From IMG/VR virus record IMGVR_UViG_3300037184_000185, positions 1 through 24,680 of that record: a stretch of DNA of 24,680 nucleotides. One strand, written 5' to 3'. Numbering within the stretch: the first letter of the stretch is position 1; each line of letters opens with the position of its first letter. Source of the DNA: a virus. The notes under the pieces were generated by a model that saw only the letters and a list, made by a program, of their open reading frames with translations, made no database searches and was not told the origin of the DNA. This document shows, piece after piece, positions 8,672 through 16,300 of this stretch. The position numbers and the translations under genes are program-made.

Positions 8672-10420
8672 ATGGCACGACCAAAAAAGGGCAGCAAAAA
8701 TAAAAGTATTGCCAAGAAAGGAACGATGTCACCAGAAGGATTTTCTGGTGGTATTCAGGACCCTAATTCAGGAGCGAATGCCTTCTCCTTGGGTTTAGGA
8801 AAGACAGCTTCCCTTGATAAAACAGCAGGTAGTGAGTATTCTGTAACTCAAACACAATCTTTCTTCTATTCGCCAGAATTAACAAGTGATTCGTGGGTAC
8901 TACCCAAATCTCGTCAGGAAATTTTGAAGTGGATTCGTATTTTCTTCAATTTGGAACCTTATATTCAGCAGATTACAATGATGCATTCATTGTATCCATT
9001 TTCAAAATTTGATTTAGTCGTAGCTGATCCTACCATTAAGAAATTTTATGAAGAAATGTCTTCAAATGGTGAGTTCAACCTATTTGAATTTATTCTTCAG
9101 GCTTCCTTATCTAGAGAAAAATTTGGTGAGGCTATCTGTTTCGGTAACTTAGCTGAGGATGAGACTCCTGCCAAGAATGGTAAGAAAATGTTTCGTTGGC
9201 ACAATTTTATTCTCCTGGAGCCAGAGCTTGTTGAAATTAAGACGGATATGATGTCTGGTAAGAAGACCTTTGAGATGGTTCCTACTGAGGAAATCAAAGC
9301 TCTTATTTCTTCTACTCGCCCTGAAGATGTAGAACGTGTCGAGCAGCTTAAAGAAACCTCCCCAGAGCTTGTAAATGCCGTTTTGGAGCATAGAAATATT
9401 AAGCTTGATGAAAGTTGTGTGTCACAGGTCGCTCGTGTGACTGATCCTTCAGCTACTCGTGGTACATCACGAATTCAATCATGCTTTAAAGCTCTTATTT
9501 TGCAGGACTGGATTCGCCTTGCACAGTCAGCATATGCTAAGAACTATGTGTTCCCTAAAGAATTGTGGACTATCGGTGATCTTGCAAGCAATACCATGCC
9601 TTCTAAGGATGATTTGAACAATTGGAGGCAGTTGATCAATCAGTCAATTCAAAGCCCTCCTTTCACGATTATTGCCCCTCCAATCGTGCATTACGAGGCC
9701 CTGAGCGTTATGGGTAAGCAGTTCCCCTTGAACAATGAGTATGACTATATTCAGGATCAGCTTCTTGTAGGTTTGGGTGTAAATAAAAATATTATTTTGG
9801 GCGAAGGTCCAAACTTTGGTAATAGTAAGACCATGGCATTACAAGCATTGGTTATGCAGTATAAAGCAGTTCGTGATAAATTTGAAGATTGGATCATCAA
9901 TAAGTTCTTCCGACCTATCGCTGAGAAGAATGAGTTTTATACCATCGATCCAGATAGCGGTGAGAAGCAGCTTATTCTTCCTCAGATTGCTTGGTATAAG
10001 TCTTTGGATATTGATGCCCAGGAGCGAGAACAGGAACAATTTGCAGAGTTCCATAAAGAAGGTCTTATCTCTACAAAGACCCTATTCAGCAAATATCCTA
10101 ACCTTGACTTTGAAACAGAGCGTAAGCAGTTAGAAGAAGAACGAGGTACAATCTTTGACAAAGGTGGTAAAGATAGTCGCTTGCCAGCCCAGATCTCTAA
10201 GCCCAGTGGTGGGGGAGGCGGGGGTGGGGGTGGAGATATTGGAGAAGGTCTAGGTGATGAGGAAGGTGCTGAAGGTGGAGCACCTACTGAACCAACAGAG
10301 CCAATGGAACCAGGAGCAGAAGGAGAAGGTACACTTCCAGAAGGTCAGGAAGGTACTCCCGAAGTCGGTGGCGAAGGTAATGTTGGTGGAGCGAGTGATT
10401 TAGGGGCTCCTGAGATTTGA
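8672..10420 (+). CDS. Portal protein
   Basis: 582 residues from the ATG at 8672, preceded by AAGGAG at 8660-8665; an in-frame TTG at 8654 lies inside the previous gene and is rejected. The portal is the dodecameric ring at one capsid vertex through which DNA passes and onto which terminase docks. Typical features are the length and acidity, the mixed alpha/beta core with a W-V-L-P...R-Q-E-I-L-K-W-I-R entry segment, a long helical wing/stem region (about residues 280-440), and the position between terminase and the protease. The N-terminal 50 residues are basic and low in structure and carry K-T-A46-S47-L. The C-terminus has nine consecutive glycines (10208-10234) followed by about 60 Gly/Glu/Pro residues, a flexible acidic tail. 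It shares 1 base with the next gene. Confidence 0.85.
   Translation: MARPKKGSKNKSIAKKGTMSPEGFSGGIQDPNSGANAFSLGLGKTASLDKTAGSEYSVTQTQSFFYSPELTSDSWVLPKSRQEILKWIRIFFNLEPYIQQITMMHSLYPFSKFDLVVADPTIKKFYEEMSSNGEFNLFEFILQASLSREKFGEAICFGNLAEDETPAKNGKKMFRWHNFILLEPELVEIKTDMMSGKKTFEMVPTEEIKALISSTRPEDVERVEQLKETSPELVNAVLEHRNIKLDESCVSQVARVTDPSATRGTSRIQSCFKALILQDWIRLAQSAYAKNYVFPKELWTIGDLASNTMPSKDDLNNWRQLINQSIQSPPFTIIAPPIVHYEALSVMGKQFPLNNEYDYIQDQLLVGLGVNKNIILGEGPNFGNSKTMALQALVMQYKAVRDKFEDWIINKFFRPIAEKNEFYTIDPDSGEKQLILPQIAWYKSLDIDAQEREQEQFAEFHKEGLISTKTLFSKYPNLDFETERKQLEEERGTIFDKGGKDSRLPAQISKPSGGGGGGGGGDIGEGLGDEEGAEGGAPTEPTEPMEPGAEGEGTLPEGQEGTPEVGGEGNVGGASDLGAPEI
10208..10234 (+). repeat. Poly-glycine codon tract in the portal C-terminus
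   Basis: Nine glycine codons in a row (mixed GGT, GGG, GGA, GGC), giving a G-rich strand with several runs of 4-5 G. It encodes a flexible linker before the acidic tail. G runs like these may slip during replication or fold into a quadruplex in single-stranded form. Confidence 0.9.
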
Positions 10421-10587
10421 TGATATATCCATCTTGTTTAGTATGTGGGCATTTAGAACAAAACCATCAGTATAAAATATGTATGCATTGTGCTTTGGCT
10501 ATCAATTTTCCTAATTCTAATGAAAAGATGACTGGCTATTGTGGCTATGATAATCTTAGATATTTAGAGAAGAAGGCATTTAACTAA
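10420..10587 (+). CDS. Small zinc-binding protein, divergent member of the DNLE family
   Basis: 55 residues. The ATG shares one base with the portal stop (TGATG), which suggests translational coupling. It has C6-x2-C9-x-H11, C21-x2-C24 and C41, and ends in Y-D-N-L-R-Y-L-E. This is a weakened form of the D-N-L-E-[FY]-L-E tail of the proteins encoded at 10588, 12311 and 12492. The Cys/His pattern would suit one zinc ion. Function is unknown; the tail similarity and the clustering suggest duplication from a common ancestor. Confidence 0.65.
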   Translation: MIYPSCLVCGHLEQNHQYKICMHCALAINFPNSNEKMTGYCGYDNLRYLEKKAFN

Positions 10588-10845
10588 ATGTTTAACATAA
10601 CTAATTCTACAGTTGGAACCTACACTACTTCCTCTTCTGCTACTTGTTCAAATAATGTTAATTTCTCATTCATAATTGCACGTTGCAGAGAATGTAATCA
10701 TGCCCATACGCAGACTGGAGAAGTTGGTTGCTACGATGTAATAGGTAATTCAATTACCTTTGTACTTTGTCGTTGTAAAGAACATGTTCCTGCTGATAAC
10801 TTGGAATATCTCGAATACCTATCGAAGAAAAAGGAATCTTTATGA
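10588..10845 (+). CDS. Small zinc-binding protein of the DNLE-tail family
   Basis: 85 residues, starting on the base after the previous stop. After a Ser/Thr/Asn-rich N-terminus it has C33-x2-C36-x-H38, C48 and C61-x-C63, then P-A-D-N-L-E-Y-L-E at 68-76. The same layout appears at 12311 and 12492. The C-x2-C-x-H...C...C-x-C pattern is typical of small phage zinc-knuckle proteins. No known function. Its end overlaps the start of the serine protease gene by 4 bases (ATGA), a sign of operon coupling. The N-terminal 25 residues have no counterpart in the paralogues, so the real start could be internal, but no better ATG with an SD was found. Confidence 0.7.
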   Translation: MFNITNSTVGTYTTSSSATCSNNVNFSFIIARCRECNHAHTQTGEVGCYDVIGNSITFVLCRCKEHVPADNLEYLEYLSKKKESL

Positions 10846-11489
10846 AAAAAACTCTTGCAGCCCTCCTAACAATTTTACTAGTTGTTCCAGCTTGTGCAAA
10901 AAGTGTTCCAGATAGAATGGAAAGCTCAACCGTTTTGATTCGTATGAAAATTCATAGAGATACTGATAATAAAACAGGATGGGGATCTTGTAGTGGCGTT
11001 TATATTAAAAAGAATATAATTTTATCCGCTGCCCACTGTGTTGATTTTCCTGCTGCGGAAGGTATTCAGCTAAAAGAACTTTGGATAAAAAATAATGATC
11101 TGCAATCTGAAAGGGCTGTGATCGTGAGATCAGATCCTGCTGCTGATTTACTCCTACTTTATACTCCTTTAGAAGGAACACCTGTAAAGTTTGCACGAAG
11201 AGCTATTCGTGGTGAGGAATGTTGGGTCATTGGTAATCCATTAGGTCTCCATGATATTGTCACAAAAGGTATTGTGAGTCAGATTAATTTAAAAGAAAAA
11301 GGTGAAAAAGCTACTTTTATAATAGTTGATGCTGTAGCACTCCCAGGCAATTCAGGCGGTTGTATTATAAATCGAAAAGGACAACTTATCGGGATTTTAA
11401 CAAGAAGTACTTCGATGCTTGGATCTTTAGGAGCATCAGGTCTTGGCCTTGGCGTTGATCTAAGGACTATTAAGGAGTTTTTAAAATAA
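10842..11489 (+). CDS. Exported trypsin-like serine protease (HtrA/DegP-type fold), possible lipoprotein
   Basis: 215 residues. The N-terminus (K-K, then about 14 hydrophobic residues) is a signal peptide ending in V-P-A-C18, which fits a lipobox; the mature protein could be lipid-anchored at Cys18 or cleaved after A-C-A19. The chymotrypsin-fold triad is present: H65 (L-S-A-A-H-C), D102 (P-A-A-D-L-L-L-L) and S171 (L-P-G-N-S-G-G). There is no PDZ domain; the length is that of a bare protease domain. In DegP relatives such enzymes cut unfolded envelope proteins. In a phage head cluster this is unexpected. It may act on host envelope proteins or on competing phages, but the target cannot be read from the sequence. 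The 4-base overlap with the previous gene suggests co-translation. Confidence 0.9.
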   Translation: MKKTLAALLTILLVVPACAKSVPDRMESSTVLIRMKIHRDTDNKTGWGSCSGVYIKKNIILSAAHCVDFPAAEGIQLKELWIKNNDLQSERAVIVRSDPAADLLLLYTPLEGTPVKFARRAIRGEECWVIGNPLGLHDIVTKGIVSQINLKEKGEKATFIIVDAVALPGNSGGCIINRKGQLIGILTRSTSMLGSLGASGLGLGVDLRTIKEFLK

Positions 11490-11507
11490 AAAGAGGAGCC
11501 TAAGAAA

Positions 11508-11693
11508 ATGAAAAAAGCAGAATTAGAAGCTAAGATATTAGAATTAGAAAAGAAAATTGCAGTTCTTGAAGCTCGTCCTCAATTTTGCATGGGGCATTCT
11601 TGCTGTAATCATTGGAATTATCCTGCGAATCCAAATCAACCTTGGTATACTGTAACGGCCTGTCCACTGGTTTTATTCCACCAAATACAATAG
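11508..11693 (+). CDS. Short coiled-coil/cysteine protein (unknown)
   Basis: 61 residues with a strong GAGGAG SD upstream of the ATG. Residues 1-24 form a Leu/Glu/Lys coiled coil with heptad spacing, enough for a short dimer or trimer. The C-terminal half is aromatic and contains C27, C32, C33 and C52 with H30 and H35, so disulfide or metal binding is possible. No family is recognised. It follows the exported protease gene by about 20 bases and is likely in the same transcript. Confidence 0.65.
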   Translation: MKKAELEAKILELEKKIAVLEARPQFCMGHSCCNHWNYPANPNQPWYTVTACPLVLFHQIQ

Positions 11694-11715
11694 TTAGCTA
11701 AAATAAGAGGTTAAA

Positions 11716-11952
11716 ATGTCATTATCTAAATATGGTTCACCCAATAAGATTAAAGTAGTTAAGAATGCTGGATTTTCTTTAGATCCTAACTTCCTGGCTG
11801 AAATGATTTTGAAGCAGATCCCATCCAAGAAATTGACTATGGATCAACTCCATTCTGCTTTGAAGAGTATTGGAGTAGTTAACTATTCCAGTGAGGATCT
11901 ATCTATCCTTATGGATCGTCTTCAGTCTATTGGTTTTTCTATTAGTAAATAA
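11716..11952 (+). CDS. Small helical protein (unknown)
   Basis: 78 residues; the ATG is preceded by AAGAGGT. After a basic N-terminus, residues 25-78 look like three or four short helices separated by turns (S-K-K-L-T-M-D-Q-L and S-S-E-D-L-S-I-L-M), which could be a small winged-helix or EF-hand-like fold, though no metal loop is complete. No recognised family. The gene is followed by about 100 bases with no clear coding content before the next start. Confidence 0.65.
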   Translation: MSLSKYGSPNKIKVVKNAGFSLDPNFLAEMILKQIPSKKLTMDQLHSALKSIGVVNYSSEDLSILMDRLQSIGFSISK

Positions 11953-12053
11953 CAATAAAAACATCTAAAAAGTATAATATTTCTGCGTTATTATAGGAGT
12001 ACTACGTTCTACCCGATTTTACAATTAAAAAGTCCAGCTTAGAGGAGATTTCC

Positions 12054-12311
12054 ATGCACCAGGATAGCAATGAAAGAGGCGAAAAGAAAGAGTTAAATTA
12101 TATTAATGAAGATGGCGATATCAATATTCCTATCATGTTCGAAGCGATCATGGTAAAGTATATGGGACGAGTTTTGGATTTAGTCCGAATCTCTGATATC
12201 TCTGACCGAAATTTGGTACAACTTTCCCGTACAATTAAAGATGATTGTTATGAGAAAATTAAATTTGCAAAAGCCATTTTAGAGAAACACGGAATTGACG
12301 AGAGCAAGTAA
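12054..12311 (+). CDS. Small helical protein (unknown)
   Basis: 85 residues; the ATG has an AGAGGAG SD. The N-terminal 30 residues are polar and acidic. Residues 35-85 form amphipathic helices containing K-Y-M-G-R-V-L-D-L-V and a C-terminal F-A-K-A-I-L-E-K-H-G-I. There are no zinc motifs and no membrane segment. Family unknown. The stop overlaps the next start by one base (TAATG), so it probably heads a coupled set of four overlapping genes (12054-13362). Confidence 0.7.
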   Translation: MHQDSNERGEKKELNYINEDGDINIPIMFEAIMVKYMGRVLDLVRISDISDRNLVQLSRTIKDDCYEKIKFAKAILEKHGIDESK

Positions 12312-12508
12312 TGCCTATTCGAAAGATTAGGAATCCAAAAAATTTCAATAAGTGTAGAGTTTGTAAACATTCATTCATATCTCATACAGATTTTAATCAT
12401 AAGCCAAGTACTTGTCAAAATATTATTAATGGGACTTGTCGCTGTGTAGAATTTTTACCGTCGGACAATCTCGAATTTCTCGAATACAAATATGGCAAAA
12501 GAAAATAA
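12311..12508 (+). CDS. Small zinc-binding protein of the DNLE-tail family
   Basis: 65 residues: a basic N-terminus, then C15-x2-C18-x-H20, H25, C35, C43-x-C45, and P-S-D-N-L-E-F-L-E at 50-58 followed by Y-K-Y-G-K. The spacing and tail match the neighbour at 12492 and the protein at 10588. Translation is probably coupled to the previous gene through the one-base overlap. The zinc pattern suggests nucleic-acid or protein binding, but the function is unknown. Confidence 0.75.
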   Translation: MPIRKIRNPKNFNKCRVCKHSFISHTDFNHKPSTCQNIINGTCRCVEFLPSDNLEFLEYKYGKRK

Positions 12509-12728
12509 GTGTCGTACCTGTGGTCACTGCTGGGAAGTGCACGATAGACATGGCATGAAGAGATGTTTTCAGAATATGGGTGAAGATTATGGAGCATCTG
12601 ACTTGTTTTGCGATTGTGAGACTGGTTGGATTCCTGGGGATAATTTAGAATTTTTGGAAATGAAATATGGAACAAAATTGGCTATCGAATCTGGCAACAA
12701 GAGCAATGAGGATATGCCGACTGAATAA
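12492..12728 (+). CDS. Small zinc-binding protein of the DNLE-tail family
   Basis: 78 residues, overlapping the previous gene by 17 bases. It contains C7-x2-C10-x-H12, H17, C25, C40-x-C42, then W-I-P-G-D-N-L-E-F-L-E (46-56) and M-K-Y-G. It is the closest relative of the protein at 12311 and probably arose by tandem duplication. A polar 18-residue C-terminal tail overlaps the next gene. No SD of note, so coupling is likely. Function unknown. Confidence 0.75.
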   Translation: MAKENKCRTCGHCWEVHDRHGMKRCFQNMGEDYGASDLFCDCETGWIPGDNLEFLEMKYGTKLAIESGNKSNEDMPTE

Positions 12729-13362
12729 AGAAGCAGCTGGCAATCACAGACAAGATCTCACTGGTCCAGTTCTTGAAAATTTGTTACACAATGGCTATAC
12801 TCAAGTTACATGGAATTCGAATGGTTCTCATCATGGAGAATGTCGAGATCTAAATAGGCAGGTTTGGGATCTACAAGATTTTTTAGCAACCACTGAGTAT
12901 GATGCCCCATTATTTTCACGTTCACATCCAGGAGATGCTTCCTGCACTTTGACTGTTAGTGGGCAAGGTCTTCCACCAGTCGAAGTTGACTCCTATGGGG
13001 AGACAGATGAAGCGATTGGAACTAGTCGTCCTGTTCAGGCCCCAGTAGCCCCAAAGCCAACAGTTAGGCCAATGGCTCCTACCCCAGAACCAAAAGTGGA
13101 ACGAAAGCCAGTACAGCCTGAGAAGAAAATTCGTTATGTGCCAGAAGAGGTCCATAAGCAGATTAAAGATCCATTTGAAAATAGAGATCTTACTCCTGAG
13201 CAGTACGAAGAGTGGCTTAAAGATTTAGAGCGAGAGAATGTTAATGAGTCTATTCCAGCTCAGCCAACGGATGAAGAGAAAGAAGAATGGTTGAGAGATT
13301 TGGAACGAGAAACTAGCAAGACTAAAGTTAAACCCTGGATTTACGGAATTTTTAAAGGATAA
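12706..13362 (+). CDS. MuF-like minor head protein remnant with disordered C-terminus (tentative)
   Basis: 218 residues from the ATG at 12706; an in-frame ATG at 12667 would lengthen the overlap with the preceding gene. Residues 40-84 read G-S-H-H-G-E-C46-R-D-L-N...W-D-L-Q...A-P-L-F...S-H74-P-G-D-A-S-C80-T-L. This matches the Cys...D...P...H-P-x-C-x-C-T-L core at the C-terminal end of Mu gpF-like minor head proteins, although one of the usual cysteines is missing. The rest is a Pro-rich linker (about 100-145) and a charged C-terminus with two copies of E-E-W-L-[KR]-D-L-E-R-E. MuF proteins normally sit after the portal, as here, but are longer, so this would be a reduced form. The assignment rests on one motif. 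Confidence 0.55.
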   Translation: MRICRLNKEAAGNHRQDLTGPVLENLLHNGYTQVTWNSNGSHHGECRDLNRQVWDLQDFLATTEYDAPLFSRSHPGDASCTLTVSGQGLPPVEVDSYGETDEAIGTSRPVQAPVAPKPTVRPMAPTPEPKVERKPVQPEKKIRYVPEEVHKQIKDPFENRDLTPEQYEEWLKDLERENVNESIPAQPTDEEKEEWLRDLERETSKTKVKPWIYGIFKG

Positions 13363-13368
13363 TTTATC

Positions 13369-16300
13369 ATGAGTTTGATTAAGCTTGGTTCTCATCTACG
13401 CATTTTAAAAACAGCTGCTGTTGCTGAAGATTTGCTTGTTGATAAACCAATGGAAGAAACAGCTCCAAAAACAAAGATCTTGGAGCCAAAGAATTCAGAT
13501 TTCTTATATTACAGGGCTCGTGCAATTAGTGCTGGTGATCAGGGTCCACTAGGTAAAGATGGTAGCCGTGGATTTAATTTTAATGGAAATATGGACTATT
13601 TTCCACGTAAAGAATTAGAAGCTTCCTATGAGAGTTTTGTTGGTCGTAACATTTTCTTAGATCATAATTCAGAAAGTTCTTTGTATTCCATTGGCAAGAT
13701 CATTGATGCAGTGCCAGTAGATGATAAAGAAACTGGTGAGTTTTATATTGAGCTAGTAGGTAAGATTGACCGTACCCTTCATCCTGAGATCTGCCGCAAG
13801 ATTGAAACGGGTGAACTTAATAGTACCAGCATGGGCTGTTCCGTAGATGAGTCTATTTGTTCTGTTTGTGGTAATGTGCTTCATTCAGATGCAGATGAGA
13901 AGTGTGATCATATGGGGATGAATCTGGGCAAGCAATTTGCCGCTGAGATGAATTTCCCAGAGTACAATATTAAGCAGGGAGATATGGTTCCTTGTTTCTC
14001 AATTAATAAGGGTATTGTTTTCAATGAGGATTCAATTGTAGGAGTTCCAGCAGATCCTTCAGCCGTTATCAAAACCGTTTTGTCCAACATGAAGAGCCGC
14101 ATATCAAAGAAAGCTTCTTTAACAAAAGAAGAGCAACTTGATTTAGCTGCACAGATGGAAAAATTATTTGCAAAACTAGATGATAGTACTAAGATCCAAC
14201 TAAAAGCTGATTTTTGTGGCATTTGCCCACCAGTTGAAAAGGAGTCGTCCATGGCTGATAAGAGCGTTGTCCCTAATGAAGAAACAAAAAAGATTTTAAA
14301 TAAAATTTCGGCTTTAGAAATGGAACAGCTTGAATCATATGTAAATATGAAAAGCAAGAAAGCTAATGAGACAGCTAATAAAGAAGTAGTAGCTGCTTCT
14401 GTTGAGAAAGAGGAATCGTTCTTATCCAAGATCGTTGCTAAGGTAAAAGTTGCTCTTGCAGCAGCCAAATGTGAGAGATGTGAGGATCTTCTATCTGAAA
14501 AAGATCCTAGTCATGAGTATGATCCAGATTGTGCAGGTTCTCTTTGTGCAAAACATGAGAAGGAATTTTTAGATAAAAAGAAAGCTTCTGTCACAGCTAA
14601 ATTCACAGAAGATAAAAATAACGTTCTAGATTCAACATGGTCTGTATATGAGGGTGATAAGTGCGCCCTTGAAGCTTCCCTAAGAGATATTTGGGGATCT
14701 TCATTTGAGACAATGCCATTTGCTGATCAGAAATGGGCAACAAGTGCAGCTTATGGTAAAGAAGCCGTCGCTCGTTATAAGAAAGAGGGTATTGAGAAGC
14801 TTGCTGATGCTTGGGATGTTGTAAACAAACTATCGAAGACTGCTGCTGATCCAAAGCTTGGTCCTTCAGGTACTCGTGCAACTCCTACAACAGGGCTTTC
14901 CAATAAAGAACACAGCTATCCTACACAGCCTAAGTTTGAGAAACCAGGGCAGGATGCAGGTCAGAAAGGTCCTGCAGCTCCAGCTCATGCTGATGTTAAG
15001 GTTGACTATACTGTTGCTAAGCCAGAAGGTACTTATAAAGCTGCTCCCGCAGCTCCTAAGCCCATGACAATGAAGACCGATTATAGTGAGCCAAAGGCAG
15101 ACGCAGTAGGCAAAGAAGTAAAGACAACTCCTAAGAATCCAGAGGAGAAGAAAACGGAAAAATCTGAGAAAGATGTCGAGACAGGTTATGTTGCTGCAGG
15201 TACTGAAGCAATGGAAGCTGAGGAGAAGGGTGGGAAGAAAGAAGATAAAAAGGCTTCTCTTATTAGTTGGGGTTCTCTTACACCTAAAGCACAAAATTTT
15301 ATTAAAACAGCAGCAAAAGGTTATATTGCCAGTGGAATGAAAAATGCTGAAGCCGTTGCGAAAGCACACAGCGAATTTACAGCCCAGGAGATTACTATGA
15401 AAAAGCAAGCAGCGGATAAGCCAGTTGAGTCAGTTGATGGATCTACTCTTCCAGATGGTACAAAAGAGATGGGAGATAAACCTGAAGAAGCAGTAAAGGG
15501 TACAACTCTTCCTGGTGGTGCTGCTCCAGGTTCTGCTCCTGAGACAAGTGCCAAAGGTGATGTTGAACATAAGACCACAGATTTAACAAAGAAACCTGAC
15601 GAAGCAGTAAAGGGTACAACTACTCCAGCAGATCATATTCCTAACACTCAAAAGAGTGACGAAAGTTCCAAAGGAACCACTTTCCCAGATAGCAAGAAAG
15701 AAATTGGTGACAAAGCTGATTCTGCTGTAAAACAAGCTGCTAAATCTGAAAGCTCTGCTCCAATTGAAGCAGTTCAGGATAAACCAGCACTTTCCAAAGC
15801 AACAGCAGGTGATACACCTGAAAGTGCGCGAGAAGGTGGAGATCTAAAGAAAGATCCCAAAGATATTGAATCCGTTAATAAAAAGGCTGCTACTGAAATG
15901 CCCCTACCAGAAGATAAAGATCCTATGGAATCAATGAAACCTGAAGCTCCCCTAGATGAAAAACCTTTAGATCTTCCATTGGATGGTCCTAAAGTTGATG
16001 AGCCAGCTGCAGAAGTGTCTGCTTTTGATACTGCTGAGAATGTTGAAATTGGTGAAGGCTATACGGCTAATAAAGACAAAGAATCTAAAGAAATTATTGT
16101 TATGAAAGATGGTCAGGAAGTAAAACGTCTCCCAGATGGTTTTGGTAAAGACATGGCAGTTGTTCTACCTCTTATGAAGGCTGTCCTTGGTCTTCCTCCT
16201 GAAGAAGCAAAGCCAGAAGTTCCTGGTGCAATGCCCCCAGTAGAAAAGCCTATGGAAGAGCCTAAAGTTGAAGAGCATCCAGCTGTTGAGGAAGCTCATG

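Noticed and set aside
11973-11978. TATAAT as a promoter -10 box before the gene at 12054
   Set aside because: No acceptable -35 at 16-18 bases upstream, and the region is AT-rich, so chance is likely.
13908-14468. Long minus-strand frame opposite the protease/scaffold gene (and similar minus-strand frames elsewhere)
   Set aside because: It mirrors the strong codon bias of the + strand gene, lacks SD and motifs, and overlaps well-supported coding sequence.
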